In this document: positions 35,196-44,825 of the stretch, one piece after another
How positions within the stretch are numbered: position 1 is the first letter of the stretch
How the letters are laid out: each line of letters opens with the position of its first letter
Assembly (NCBI RefSeq): GCF_003075075.1
Contig: NZ_QCYM01000018.1
Location: 26,113-90,112, forward strand
Origin: Labrenzia sp. 011
Lineage (GTDB): Bacteria; Pseudomonadota; Alphaproteobacteria; Rhizobiales; Stappiaceae
Reading direction: 5' to 3'
Length of the DNA stretch: 64,000 nucleotides
The notes under the pieces: generated by a model
The model's input: only the letters and a program-made list of their open reading frames with translations
Databases searched by the model: none
Told to the model about the DNA's origin: nothing
Made by a program: the position numbers and the translations under genes

Positions 35196-35837
35196 ACTTT
35201 CTCATGATGAAACCACGTCGAAAGTGTCTGCTTTCAGGAAGCCCTGCGCATGCTATAAACCTACGCAATAAAAACTCAATTCGGGCATTTTTCGGTAACG
35301 CTTGTGACCCTCTCGCCGAACTAACAATTCTCCGCAACTTTCTATCGGTATCTGCCGCCAAGCCAGACGATCCGAGAAAGCGTCGCTAACGCACATCTTA
35401 GTTGCCAGTGCTGTTGGCATGGCCGGGCGGACACTTTACCCGCGTTTGGTCGCTGAGCTGCGACCAGCAATTACATGCAGAGGACATCGTCAATACGCTC
35501 ATCCCGCATTAGGCGTAGGACAGTTCACCTCTAGATCCGGAATGCAATACCGGTCTTCTTTTCCGCCAGCTTGTCGAAATGCAGTTTCAGAACCTTGTGG
35601 TCGTCTTCAGCCGATGTCTGATAGCTGCGGTGGTCGGTATCCTTGACTATCAGGAAAGCTGCCGCCCAGATCCCGATCAGAAACCCCGTTTCGTCCCGTA
35701 GTTCAAGCCTATGTGGCCCAGTCGTCCCGAAGCTGCGATTTTGGCCAACTCGCAGAACGTTGTGGGAACATGGCTTGCAGCATTGACCCGAGAAGCGCCC
35801 GGTCGTGACATTTCGCTCCAATTTGAGGAGCGTTTTA
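35196..35837. other. Gene-free region with mobile-element debris
   Basis: No supported gene. A 154-aa minus-strand frame (35531-35995) runs over the Tn3 fragment and has no family features. The region leads into a truncated Tn3 transposase, so it may be the edge of a deleted transposon. Confidence 0.45.
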
Positions 35838-36218
35838 ATGAGTACGAGTATTTCTAGTTCTGATTTCATCGGCCAGTGGAGCCTGAGCTTCGCCGACATT
35901 GATTTCATCAATTCCAAACCCGCCGCTACGAGGCTCGGCTTGGCCGCGCAGTTGAAGTTTTTCAGTGCTCGCGGTTTCTTCGCTGAGGATGGCATATTGG
36001 TCTCGCACGATGCTGGCGAATATCTGGCTGAGCAGATCGGCGTTCCAGCCGACGAGCTGTCCAGCTATGATTTCGGCGGGAGAACAGCCCGTCGGCATTG
36101 CGCCGAGATTTTACAGTATCTCGGCTTTGGCCGCATGACGCGACGAGACCGGGAAGCGCTTTCCTGCTGGATTATCGGCGAGCTTTGCCCGTCTGGACAA
36201 TCCGTCGGCGCAAGCTAG
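35838..36218 (+). pseudogene. tnpA: Truncated Tn3-family transposase (N-terminal DUF4158 part)
   Basis: The 126-aa frame begins MSTSISSSDFIGQWSLSFAD and includes 'RLGLAAQLKFFSARGFFAED' and 'YLAEQIGVPADELSSYDFGG', the N-terminal DNA-binding domain of Tn3 transposases (full length about 990 aa). It stops soon after 'CAEILQYLGFG', and no later part follows. Hence a remnant without activity. Confidence 0.75.
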
Positions 36219-36367
36219 AGGCGGTATTTCTTTGGTGCCGGGCTCTCGGTACCGCGGCGCGGGCACTGGCTTAAAAAGAGGCTAACGGTTTAAAAACTTC
36301 CGGCACCGTGGTCGCGTCGATCTGCGCGGCCTTCGAGCCAAACTCCCCGAACAGAAAATCGAATCCG

Positions 36368-36784
36368 ATGATCCGCATTCTAACTGCCCTCGCCCTTTGC
36401 CTCACTGTCGTTCCCGCCAGCGCGGACGAATGGACCAGCGCGGTTTCGCGCGTAATCGATGGCGATACGTTCCAGCTTTCGCGGCCGCTGGTGCGGATCC
36501 GCCTGTGCGGCGTCGATACGCCGGAGCGTGGGCAGCGTGGTTACCGCGAAGCGGCGCAGTACGTTCAAACACTTGTTTCCGGTAGAAAAGTGCAGTGTCG
36601 AACAGTTGGCGAAGGCACCCCTTGCGACGGCCGATCGCGCAAGAAATCGTATGACCGCTTCGTAGCTCAATGCTTCGTTGACGGGCAGGACATTGCGCTG
36701 AAGCTTGTTGAAACCGGACACGCCTGCGCCTGGCCGCGGTACTCCGGCAAGCATTATGTGCGGCAAGCGCGCTGCGTTCGCTAG
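36368..36784 (+). CDS. Exported thermonuclease-like (SNase) protein
   Basis: The 138-aa protein has a signal peptide (cut near ASA, residue 18), then 'VSRVIDGDTF', 'RIRLCGVDTPERGQ' and 'KLVETGHACAW', the order of staphylococcal nuclease domains. Catalytic Asp/Arg in 'DGDTF' and 'VRIRL' are present, as is a downstream R-F-V-A in 'YDRFVAQCF'. It would degrade nucleic acid outside the cytoplasm. It converges with repC. Confidence 0.85.
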   Translation: MIRILTALALCLTVVPASADEWTSAVSRVIDGDTFQLSRPLVRIRLCGVDTPERGQRGYREAAQYVQTLVSGRKVQCRTVGEGTPCDGRSRKKSYDRFVAQCFVDGQDIALKLVETGHACAWPRYSGKHYVRQARCVR

Positions 36785-36810
36785 CCCACTCCAGGCCAAA
36801 AATGCGCGCC

Positions 36811-38082
36811 TCACAACACCAGCCCATGGAGTGACTTGTGCAGGTGGAGTTTACCGTCCCCTGCCCTGTCGATCATTGCGCGGAAATAGCCTCCCGGGGA
36901 TGTAATTTGCTCGGGATCACGGAGGGCTTTTTCTGCGACGACGGCCAGACATGCGGCGGCGAGATACCTGCCTTGCCGCTCGACAGCATTCTGGTATCCA
37001 GCTGGACTTAGCCCGATCAGCATCCGCAACTGATCAGCCGCGATGCAGAGCATTGCCCAATTTGAGAATGACAGACCCAGTTCATCCTGGACGTTGGAGC
37101 ATGCAGATTTGATGAGGCCTATTGAAACACCGTCGAGGTTTGTTTCTCCGGATTTGCCTCCTGCAGCCTTTGCCGATTGGCGATTTGGCTGTTGTTTTCG
37201 AATGGCGGCTCCGCCAGGCTCCTTTTCAAGAGCCTCTTCAGCGGCTTTGCCGCTGTCAGGTTTGTTTTTGATTTCTTGCTCGTTAGAGCAAGGCCGCTTT
37301 TGCTTACGTTCAAATGAGTCTGTTGGGGTTGTAATAGATATAGGGCTGACATCAATGTCACCCGCGGATGACATTTCATTCACATTTTCTGATTCAGTTT
37401 CAGCTGCTTGTGCCTCAAAGGTTGCTACGGCTTCGTGATACAGAGCCTCCACCCGCTTTGCCTTTTCCAAGGGTTCCAGGTTTTCCAAGTCAAGGATGAC
37501 ATTCAACCGGGTGATATAAGTCTCATAGTCACTGCCAAGAGCGTCGACCAGATCGACAATCGCGCGGGCAAAGCGCGTGACCGCCCGCTTTGCTTCCTGC
37601 AGCGCCTTGATCCGCTGCTGAAATGACGTCGCTTGATCCTTGAACGCCTGGAGGTTGAAACAGGCAGGTGTAAAATCAAGACCGTAGGCTTGCTCCTGAG
37701 AACCGCCAGCGTTCCGGTAAACATAGCGGCGGCCGGTCGGGCTGTCGCGATACGCCAGGATCCCCACCTCGACGAGTTTCTTCAGACAACGCGTGACGGT
37801 CCGTGGTGTGCGGCGGGTGTACTCCGCAAGACGCTGGTTTGAAATGGCCACAACGGGACGGCGCCCGACGTTGAAATCTTCGGCCTGGACGAGCCCCAGC
37901 AGGATATCCAGGACATGATAGGCGGTTCCATCGATCCCTAACGCCGGCGCGACACGTTTGAGAACCAGGGACAGATCCCTTTTGGCAACTTGGGGTCGGT
38001 CTCCTTGGGACGCTAGATTCGCGCTCGCAAGAATTCCCGGCGTCACCTTCCGAAAGGAAGAGACGTTCGAAACAGCAGGCAT
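36811..38082 (-). CDS. repC: RepC, replication initiator of the repABC operon
   Basis: The 423-aa protein has an N-terminal winged helix (about 45-150: 'ISNQRLAEYTRRTPRTVTRC', 'YRDSPTGRRYVYRNAGG') and the C-terminal 'ITSPGGYFRAMIDRAGDGKL' with HLHKSLHGL. ATG 38082 is chosen because GGAGG lies 5-6 nt upstream; 38094 is possible. The stretch 37240-37420 inside the gene is AT-rich, the usual location of oriV in repC. A second RepC lies at 24.1 kb. Confidence 0.9.
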   Translation of the reverse strand: MPAVSNVSSFRKVTPGILASANLASQGDRPQVAKRDLSLVLKRVAPALGIDGTAYHVLDILLGLVQAEDFNVGRRPVVAISNQRLAEYTRRTPRTVTRCLKKLVEVGILAYRDSPTGRRYVYRNAGGSQEQAYGLDFTPACFNLQAFKDQATSFQQRIKALQEAKRAVTRFARAIVDLVDALGSDYETYITRLNVILDLENLEPLEKAKRVEALYHEAVATFEAQAAETESENVNEMSSAGDIDVSPISITTPTDSFERKQKRPCSNEQEIKNKPDSGKAAEEALEKEPGGAAIRKQQPNRQSAKAAGGKSGETNLDGVSIGLIKSACSNVQDELGLSFSNWAMLCIAADQLRMLIGLSPAGYQNAVERQGRYLAAACLAVVAEKALRDPEQITSPGGYFRAMIDRAGDGKLHLHKSLHGLVL

Positions 38083-38186
38083 AACAACCTCCATTCACCA
38101 ACGCAGATCAACGCGCGGCGCTATTTTTCTCGGGAGGTTCAACATCAAGGAATCGGCAGAAATCCACCGTCCACACAAGATGGATC

Positions 38187-38310
38187 TTGCGCGTGATTCG
38201 GAATTCGCCTAAAACAGGAGGGTGTTGAGGTTCCTGTTTGGACTTTCCAAGTTGAACCCTGATTAAAGGGACTGAACGGTTGCCGCCGTTCGGTCTCTTT
38301 TCATTTTCGC
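38187..38310 (+). ncRNA. Candidate repABC counter-transcribed RNA (ctRNA)
   Basis: In the repB-repC gap, on the plus strand, TTGCGC (38187-38192), 17 nt and TAAAAC (38210-38215) form a promoter. The hairpin GACTGAACGG (38270-38279) with CCGTTCGGTC (38286-38295) is followed by TCTCTTTTCATTTT, an intrinsic terminator. The RNA would be about 85 nt. Place and direction are those of the antisense RNA that limits RepC synthesis in repABC plasmids. Confidence 0.68.
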
Positions 38311-38350
38311 AATTTGATCTTTGTCACTTCCTCCAGTTTTCAGTTTCCAC

Positions 38351-39346
38351 TTAGTTTTTTGATTTCGCATTTCGGAGCTGAAATTCTCGGTAAACCTCGG
38401 ACAGGTGTTCTCCGAGCCATTGCGCGAACTCGACCTCAGATTTCGGTATAGTGAAAGTCGTCACAGACGATGTCCGCGTCATTTTTGCGAGCACTGCGCC
38501 GTTCGTAGTGATTTCTTCGCTGAATCTACCGGCCGTTGATGATTTTTTCCTCTTACCTCTCGCGGCAAGCAGCGCCATTGTCATTCTATCCTGACCATTG
38601 GCAGTTTTGAATTCAGCTGTATCAACGATTGTCCGAACACGTTTCTCTGCACCTGGATCATCAAATAGCTTTGCTAGCTCCATCCAAGCAGGTCGACCAA
38701 CGTTCTTTGCCCTACCGATTGCTCGGATTATATCGAACGGTATGCTGTCGGCGATCTTCAACATGTTCGAAATAACAGTTTGGACTTGGCCTAGAACCGG
38801 CTGCATTTCGCGTTGCTTCAGACCCGCCTCGCGCAATTGAGCTGCCCACAATGCCATTTCGGCAAATGTCAGATTTTCTCTGACGCCATTTTCGAGTGAC
38901 TGTTCCTTGATCAGCTCCGAGTCGCTTAGCTTGCGAACGTAGGCCTTAATCTTGATGGTTTCCGGCCTCGCAGACTCCGCCATCAGCGCTCGGATAGCCA
39001 GCAATCGCCGATGTCCATACGCCAACTGATAGCGGTCTTGTTGGGCAGGGTTGGGGCGCACAAGGACTGGTATTTTCTGGCCCTCATTTTGAATGGAGAG
39101 CTTAAGCTCTTCGAGTGCCTCCCTTGCCTCCTCGTCCGTTTCAAACCGGTCAGAAAACGGGCTCCCATCGATCTTCGACGGATCCAGGGAAACAATGCTG
39201 TCCTCGCGCAGATGGGACAAGGCGCGCCCCATGGAATTCACGACTGGAGCTGTCACCTTCTGGGTCGTAGCGGTCTCAGAGGGCTCGTGTTTGTCAGCGG
39301 CGGCTGCAGTCGCGTCAGCCATCATTTTGACGATCGACTTCTTCAT
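38351..39346 (-). CDS. repB: RepB, ParB-type partition protein
   Basis: The 331-aa protein has the ParB nuclease-like domain ('IPVLVRPNPAQQDRYQLAYG-HRRL') at about 75-130 and the KorB/ParB helix-turn-helix at about 150-210 ('LTFAEMALWAAQLREAGLKQ'). It binds parS and, with RepA, segregates the plasmid. Start 39346, two nt after the RepA stop. No parS palindrome could be found by eye in the window. Confidence 0.9.
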   Translation of the reverse strand: MKKSIVKMMADATAAAADKHEPSETATTQKVTAPVVNSMGRALSHLREDSIVSLDPSKIDGSPFSDRFETDEEAREALEELKLSIQNEGQKIPVLVRPNPAQQDRYQLAYGHRRLLAIRALMAESARPETIKIKAYVRKLSDSELIKEQSLENGVRENLTFAEMALWAAQLREAGLKQREMQPVLGQVQTVISNMLKIADSIPFDIIRAIGRAKNVGRPAWMELAKLFDDPGAEKRVRTIVDTAEFKTANGQDRMTMALLAARGKRKKSSTAGRFSEEITTNGAVLAKMTRTSSVTTFTIPKSEVEFAQWLGEHLSEVYREFQLRNAKSKN

Positions 39347-39348
39347 GC

Positions 39349-40587
39349 TCAAACCTCCCTGCCCCACACATCATTGATCAAGTCGAGGATTTCGGAGTTT
39401 ACGCGATCAGCACTTTCTAGCGCACGTTTCAGCGTCTCACGGCCAACTTCCCCAGGCTCGATTTCGTAAAGCGTTTTCTTGGCTACGCCAGCAGATGCGA
39501 TAGCCGTCGACTCGATCGCCTCGGCGACGAGAACATCGGTGCCGAACAGATCACGCATGGTGCCGGACATGATTTTTTGCGGACCGTCGTTCGGGTTGAC
39601 ACGGGTCAGCAAAAACTTCGTGAAGTCATGCTCGAAGACCGCCCCACCCTCAGAAAGAGTGTGGGTTACGTCAGAGATCATTTTCAGGAACTGTGAACAG
39701 GAAGATACATCTAACATCGCCGGATGCACAGTGACGATCAGTCCGGTAGCAGCATAGAGAGCCGCCATTGTAGTGTATCCGAGCGATGGCGGTGTATCGA
39801 GAACGACTATGTCATAAAATTCCTCAACCGATTGTATCACTGCATCAAGGCGCTGGAAGAACAGCCCCAATTCATCGGTCCTTCTCTCGGCGAGAGCAGT
39901 CGGTGTATCGTATTCGAAGTCCATCAGTCGTAGATTTCCGCAGGCAAGATGAATGCCCGGAAAATATGTTTCCCGAATAACCTCAGAGAACGGAATTCGG
40001 TAATTGTCGTATCTCAACGCATCATAAGTTGTTTCAGTACGCTCGTCCTCACCCTCACCTGACCTCAGGTCCCGGTCCGGCTGAATACCAAATGTGGTTG
40101 TCATCGAGGCCTGAGGGTCTAGATCGACGCACAGAACCCGATATCCCTGCAAAGCGAGATAGTGTGCGAGGTGAACGGATGTCGTGGTCTTGGAGCTCCC
40201 ACCTTTGAAGTTTGCTGCCGCGATCACCTGCAATTTCTCACCCGGACGACGATGCGGCATGAAGCGCAATGCATCGTCGGGCCGAAGCTTGGCAAGAAAT
40301 GCTCTAAGCTCCCAGACTTGTTGGATCGTGTAGATACGGCGGTTATTGTCGGCCCGATGCGGTTGAGGCCCCTTTCCTTCAAGTGTCAGGGTTCTCAGCG
40401 TGCTCTCAGGTACACCTAGCAGCCGAACCAAGTCGGTCGTGGAAAAGGTTCGGCCAAACATCTTCCGCGCTTCCGGCGGATAGGTCATTTCACGCATGGT
40501 CTGCAAACGGTCAGACAGCTTCTGCGTGAAACTTTCTATTTTCGCGGTAGTATCGCGTCCGCTGGCAATTTGTTCGGTTGCGACCAT
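39349..40587 (-). CDS. repA: RepA, ParA-type partition ATPase
   Basis: The 412-aa protein has an N-terminal MerR-like helix-turn-helix ('FSTTDLVRLLGVPESTLRTL') and a deviant Walker A 'NFKGGSSKTTTSVHLAHYLA', then 'LCVDLDPQASMT' and 'IVVLDTPPSLGYTTMAALYA'. It represses repABC and drives partition with RepB. Confidence 0.92.
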   Translation of the reverse strand: MVATEQIASGRDTTAKIESFTQKLSDRLQTMREMTYPPEARKMFGRTFSTTDLVRLLGVPESTLRTLTLEGKGPQPHRADNNRRIYTIQQVWELRAFLAKLRPDDALRFMPHRRPGEKLQVIAAANFKGGSSKTTTSVHLAHYLALQGYRVLCVDLDPQASMTTTFGIQPDRDLRSGEGEDERTETTYDALRYDNYRIPFSEVIRETYFPGIHLACGNLRLMDFEYDTPTALAERRTDELGLFFQRLDAVIQSVEEFYDIVVLDTPPSLGYTTMAALYAATGLIVTVHPAMLDVSSCSQFLKMISDVTHTLSEGGAVFEHDFTKFLLTRVNPNDGPQKIMSGTMRDLFGTDVLVAEAIESTAIASAGVAKKTLYEIEPGEVGRETLKRALESADRVNSEILDLINDVWGREV

Positions 40588-40666
40588 AAATTCTCTCTGA
40601 CGGTTTTTTTGCCGTTTCCAGCATCATTCCGTCATGAATGCCGGATTCCGACCAGCCTTGCAAGAA

Positions 40667-40695
40667 GTTTTAAGTTAATAAAGTCCTAACGCCAA
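40667..40695 (-). promoter_or_regulatory. Candidate repABC promoter
   Basis: On the minus strand TTGGCG (40695-40690), a 17-nt spacer and TAAAAC (40672-40667), about 75 bp upstream of the repA ATG. It is the only promoter-like pair near repA that I see. Confidence 0.42.
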
Positions 40696-40958
40696 ACGGC
40701 GGTGGCCAGGGCAACCGGAATTCTGGCAAAGTCCCTCCGCCAAAGACAGTCAACTCCTTTTTCCGCTTCGATGCCTGGCCTCGCAAAGCCTTGTTCTGGT
40801 TGCGTTTTACGAGATTGTTTGTCAATGCCTCTGACCATAGCCGCTCTAATAACGGCTTGTCGCAAACTTTCCCCGGTTAACTCGGCGCTGAGACTTTGTC
40901 GCTGAGAAGGTGCCAGATTTGTCGGAGCCGCAGACCATGATTCTCAAAGCCAAGTTTG

Positions 40959-41090
40959 AAAGCTGAAATGCCAATCGAAAGGAGATTTCAGAGGGCAGCA
41001 GCTCAGGAAGCTGTCTGGCTGACAGAAACCAACGGACGCACGATTGCCCAGGTTGCCGAAGATTCAGGCTTCCGACGCTTACCCGGCAGA
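40959..41090 (+). pseudogene. Possible IS3-type OrfA remnant
   Basis: A short frame reads MPIERRFQRAAAQEAVWLTE then NGRTIAQVAEDSG, resembling the start of the IS3 OrfA helix-turn-helix (F..-AV.L....-R-...-VA). The match ends after about 40 residues and no OrfB is present. The rest of 40588-41205 (618 bp) has no gene apart from the repA promoter. Confidence 0.35.
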
Positions 41091-41205
41091 AGCGGCGTTA
41101 CACGAAGACGAGGGACAGTTGTCATGGCGACTCGGTCGCCGCGAATCATCTTGACTAGGGTTTTGCTTGTGACGGTTCTGAACTGATGTGGTGGATGCCC
41201 CAACT

Positions 41206-42402
41206 TCACCCCCAACTACTATCAGGAGGCGGTCCGAAGTCGATGAGGGCGCAGGAATAGACAGCCGCCTCATCAAAGGGATACCGGGCTTCCATTTCAG
41301 CAGTCAATGTAAGTCCCAGACCTGGTGCGGTTGGCCTCAGCAATTGTCCATCAACAATCACCCCTTGACCGGATATCATCTCCGCACCGAGCGGGAAATC
41401 CAGCATGGGATATTCCACTAGCTTGCCCCCAGCCGCAAAAGCGGCATGATAGCTCGCCATAATCGCGGCCGCGCCTCCCCAGGCATGAACGACCACATCA
41501 GTCCCCTTTGCCTTGCCCGCCTCAAAAACATCCATCACGGCAGAAATCCCTCCCATCACAGATGCGTCCGGCTGTACGAAATCATAGACCTCGCCGTTGA
41601 TCCGTTCGATCATCTCTTTCGGGGTGGTTACTATTTCTCCGCCACAAACGGGCACGTTGATCTTGCCGCGCAACTCGCGGAACTCCTCCGGGCAATCGGG
41701 GCCAAGCGCCTCCTCGACGAAAATCATCCGACGATCGGTCTTCGAGTGAACAGCCTCGACGAACTGAACAACATCGTGAACGGCTTGAGGAGGGTCGGCG
41801 AGATTCTGGCACATGTCGACGCCGACTTGGATACCACGCTTTCCGGCCTCCTCGAGTACCCAGGCCGTACGCAGGATGTCGCTCTTGACCGACCGGATCT
41901 TGTATCGGGTGATGCCCAGTTTCTGCAGCTGTTCCAACTCGCGGATGAACTGCTCCTTGGCGTCACAACATCCCCCGGAGCCATAGATAGGAACGCGATC
42001 CATCTTTGCACCACCGAGAAGGTCGTACACGGGAACCCCAAGCGATTTCCCTTTTGCATCCTGAAGTGCAATTTCGAACGCAGCGATGACGTGACGCGCC
42101 GCGCCCTGCAGGGACCAGTAGTCACACAGACTGCGCAGATCGCGCACGCGATTGGCGATCTCAAATCCGTCCTTGCTCATCACCTGCGGCGTACAGAGAT
42201 CCACGATTGACTTGAAAACCAACGGGGCGAATACGGCGAGATATCCCTCACCCAGACCTGTCACTCCGTTGTCCAGAGTTATCTCGACCATCCCGATGGT
42301 ACGCTTCGGCCCGTTCGGAAAGCACTCCTTGATCTCCGGATCGTCCGCATCCGCATAAGGCGAGCTCAGCAGGATGCAGCGTACATTTGCGATTGCAGGC
42401 AT
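41206..42402 (-). CDS. Enolase-superfamily (mandelate racemase/muconate lactonising-like) enzyme
   Basis: The 398-aa protein has the N-terminal capping domain and a C-terminal barrel. Metal ligands are found in 'GVDMCQN' (Asp), 'FVEEAL' (Glu) and 'VCGGEIV' (Glu); a K-x-R 'YKIRSVKS' stands at the catalytic base position and 'VVVHAWG' offers the His. Members dehydrate or racemise sugar acids or similar. Last gene of the operon; start overlaps the previous stop (TGATG). Substrate not predictable here. Confidence 0.82.
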   Translation of the reverse strand: MPAIANVRCILLSSPYADADDPEIKECFPNGPKRTIGMVEITLDNGVTGLGEGYLAVFAPLVFKSIVDLCTPQVMSKDGFEIANRVRDLRSLCDYWSLQGAARHVIAAFEIALQDAKGKSLGVPVYDLLGGAKMDRVPIYGSGGCCDAKEQFIRELEQLQKLGITRYKIRSVKSDILRTAWVLEEAGKRGIQVGVDMCQNLADPPQAVHDVVQFVEAVHSKTDRRMIFVEEALGPDCPEEFRELRGKINVPVCGGEIVTTPKEMIERINGEVYDFVQPDASVMGGISAVMDVFEAGKAKGTDVVVHAWGGAAAIMASYHAAFAAGGKLVEYPMLDFPLGAEMISGQGVIVDGQLLRPTAPGLGLTLTAEMEARYPFDEAAVYSCALIDFGPPPDSSWG

Positions 42403-43310
42403 CAGTAACCTCTTGTCATCTTTACAATGCCCTGGAGCGGCTGCCCGGTTCGATAGCGAGCGAGATTTTCCAAGAAAACATCAATCTTGCGATCCAATTC
42501 ATCCGTGGTGCCACCGCCAGAGTGCTGCGTCAGGATTGTATTGGGACAAGTCCAGAATGGATGATCCGGGGGCAGCGGCTCATCGACTGTCACATCCAGA
42601 ACCGCGCCGCCAATGCGGCCGGTATTCAACATCTCGGCCAAAGCGTCTTCATCGACGATCGAGCCCCGCCCAAGATTGGCGAAAATGGCATGCGCCGGGA
42701 TGAGGGCAAGCCGCTCGCGGCCAAACAGGCCACGCGTTGCGACTGTGTCCGGTGCCGTACAGACCACGATGTCAGCGCCGGTCAACGCGTCGTCGAGCTC
42801 CTGTACCGGCGTCGTGCTGTGAATGGCCATCACCTCGCAATCGAATGGCAGCAGTATCTGGGCAAGGCGTCTGTTTATCGCGCCAAAGCCGACCATCACG
42901 ACCCGGGCATTCCGGATTGATCGCAGGCAAGTCCTCAGAGTATCCCCCATCCACGACTTCGCCGACTTGAGCTGAACCACACGATCAATGCCGCGGGTCA
43001 GCCCCAGAATTCCCGCAAGGGCCGTCTCGGCAACGGGATCGGAGAAAAAACCGGCCAGATTCGTAAGCGACAACCGGTTCTCCAGCCGCGACCAATCGAG
43101 GCCCATGTATTCGCCAAATCCTACCGATTCCAGCTGAACCCAACGCAGGGTTTCGACGGCTTCCAACCGGTCTGCTTCAGGGTTTCCGAAGGCAATTTCA
43201 CAGCCTTCGAGTTCTCCGTCTGCCTCCAGCGTATAGTTGCCGACACCGTCCTGCAGACGTACCCATTGGTCCTCCGACAGATCCAGACAGACTGCGATAC
43301 GAGCGCTCAT
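42402..43310 (-). CDS. D-isomer-specific 2-hydroxyacid dehydrogenase
   Basis: The 302-aa protein has the NAD-binding 'VVMVGFGAINRRLAQ' motif, 'ANLGRGSIVDEDAL' with catalytic Arg/Glu region, and 'TQHSGGG' with the catalytic His. The GxGxxN variant of the glycine motif is slightly unusual. ATG overlaps the aldehyde dehydrogenase stop (ATGA). It would interconvert a 2-hydroxy acid and a 2-keto acid. Confidence 0.83.
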   Translation of the reverse strand: MSARIAVCLDLSEDQWVRLQDGVGNYTLEADGELEGCEIAFGNPEADRLEAVETLRWVQLESVGFGEYMGLDWSRLENRLSLTNLAGFFSDPVAETALAGILGLTRGIDRVVQLKSAKSWMGDTLRTCLRSIRNARVVMVGFGAINRRLAQILLPFDCEVMAIHSTTPVQELDDALTGADIVVCTAPDTVATRGLFGRERLALIPAHAIFANLGRGSIVDEDALAEMLNTGRIGGAVLDVTVDEPLPPDHPFWTCPNTILTQHSGGGTTDELDRKIDVFLENLARYRTGQPLQGIVKMTRGY

Positions 43311-44803
43311 GCACCCCCGCCAGTGCTGATCCAAATCGTCTTGGTCTGGAGATACTGGTCCAGCGCCTCTGTACCATTATCCCGGGCAAGGGAGCCGGAG
43401 CGCTTGTAACCACCGAACGGCGTCTTGATATCGCCTTCGGAGAATCCGTTGACCGATACGGTTCCACACGGCAATCTGCGTGCCATATACAGTGCGCGGT
43501 CGATATCCCGGGTGAAGACGGTCGCATGAAGACCGTAGTCCGTATCCATGGCGAGCTTCAGCGCCTGGTCCATTCCATCAACAGCCAGAACGCCCAACAC
43601 CGGACCGAAAATCTCTTCACGGGAAATGGTCATTTCGGGCGTCAGGCCTGCAAAGACCACCGGATCTATAAAATATCCCGATCCTTCACGGGCTCCGCCG
43701 ACCAGCATCTTCCCGCCTTCGGCACAGCCTTTGGCAATGTAACCCGTAACGCGCTCCATATGCTCCTGCGTTACCATGGCGCCGATATCTGTCGACGGGT
43801 CGAGAGGATCTCCAACGACATACTCCGCAGCGCGCGCTGTCACCTTTTCAATAAAGCTGTCTGCGATCCGCTTATCGACGATTTGGCGCATGTTCGCCGA
43901 ACAGTTCTGTCCGCCGTTCCAGAATGCGGAATTGACGGCGTGGTCTATCAAATCATCCGAGAGGTCGGCATCATCGAGCACGATGAACGGACTTTTTCCT
44001 CCCATCTCAAGGCCGACAACCTTCAGGTTGCTCTCGCCAGCATAGCGAAGAAAATAGCCCCCGACCTCTGTCGAGCCCGTAAAGGAAACGATGTCGATAT
44101 CAGCATGACGTCCGATCGCCTGGCCGGTTGTTTCCCCCAGGCCAGGGAGGACATTCAAGACTCCGTCAGGCAGCCCTGCCTCTTTCGCAAGTTCAGCAAG
44201 GCGCAGTGCGGTCAGAGGCGTTTGTTCGGCCGGTTTGACCAGGCAGGAACAACCTGCTGCAAGTGCCGGTGCAACCTTCCACGCCGCCATCAACAGCGGA
44301 AAGTTCCAGGGCAAAACCAACCCGACGACACCGGCGGGCTCCCTGACAACCAGCGCCAGTGCGTCCTCGCCAGTGGGAGCGACCTTGCCGAAGGTTTTGT
44401 CGATCAACTCGCCATACCACTGAAAGAAGTTCGCAACCTCGGTCCCGATTTCATGGAGGCAATCCGTGATCGTCTTGCCGCTGTCAAGACTCTCCATGAC
44501 GGCGAGTTCTTGGGCGTTCTCACGGATCAGCTCCGCAAGCTTGAGCAAGACCTCCTTGCGCGCTTCAGGAGCGCTTCTTGACCAGACGCCATCAGCAAAG
44601 CTGCGTCTTGCGGCCACAACTGCGCGGTCCACGTCAGCGCCCGTACAATGGGCCACCGCTGCTATTGCTTCACCGGTGGCAGGATTGATTGTCGTAAATC
44701 TGTTGCCATCAGATGCCTCGGCAAAGGCGCCATCGATGAAGGCAAGATTTGGAATCGTCAGAGAAGTCGCAATTCCCTGTGCTTTTTCTTTCGTTATTTC
44801 CAT
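43307..44803 (-). CDS. NAD(P)-dependent aldehyde dehydrogenase
   Basis: The 498-aa protein has all main marks: 'PWNFPLLMAAWKVAPALAAG', the catalytic Glu in 'LEMGGKSPF', the catalytic Cys in 'GGQNCSANMR', 'ISREEIFGPVLGV' and 'PFGGYKRSG'. Length is normal for the ALDH superfamily. It probably oxidises an aldehyde intermediate released further up the same pathway. Confidence 0.9.
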   Translation of the reverse strand: MEITKEKAQGIATSLTIPNLAFIDGAFAEASDGNRFTTINPATGEAIAAVAHCTGADVDRAVVAARRSFADGVWSRSAPEARKEVLLKLAELIRENAQELAVMESLDSGKTITDCLHEIGTEVANFFQWYGELIDKTFGKVAPTGEDALALVVREPAGVVGLVLPWNFPLLMAAWKVAPALAAGCSCLVKPAEQTPLTALRLAELAKEAGLPDGVLNVLPGLGETTGQAIGRHADIDIVSFTGSTEVGGYFLRYAGESNLKVVGLEMGGKSPFIVLDDADLSDDLIDHAVNSAFWNGGQNCSANMRQIVDKRIADSFIEKVTARAAEYVVGDPLDPSTDIGAMVTQEHMERVTGYIAKGCAEGGKMLVGGAREGSGYFIDPVVFAGLTPEMTISREEIFGPVLGVLAVDGMDQALKLAMDTDYGLHATVFTRDIDRALYMARRLPCGTVSVNGFSEGDIKTPFGGYKRSGSLARDNGTEALDQYLQTKTIWISTGGGA

Positions 44804-44825
44804 TGTCTCTCTCCGATCAAAATTA

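Noticed and set aside
35531..35995. 154-codon minus-strand frame over the Tn3 fragment
   Set aside because: The plus strand matches the Tn3 transposase N-terminus; the minus frame is a shadow.
40588..41205. parS centromere palindromes near repA
   Set aside because: Looked for 16-bp GTT...AAC palindromes upstream of repA and in the rep gaps; none was convincing by eye. A pattern search of the whole plasmid would settle it.
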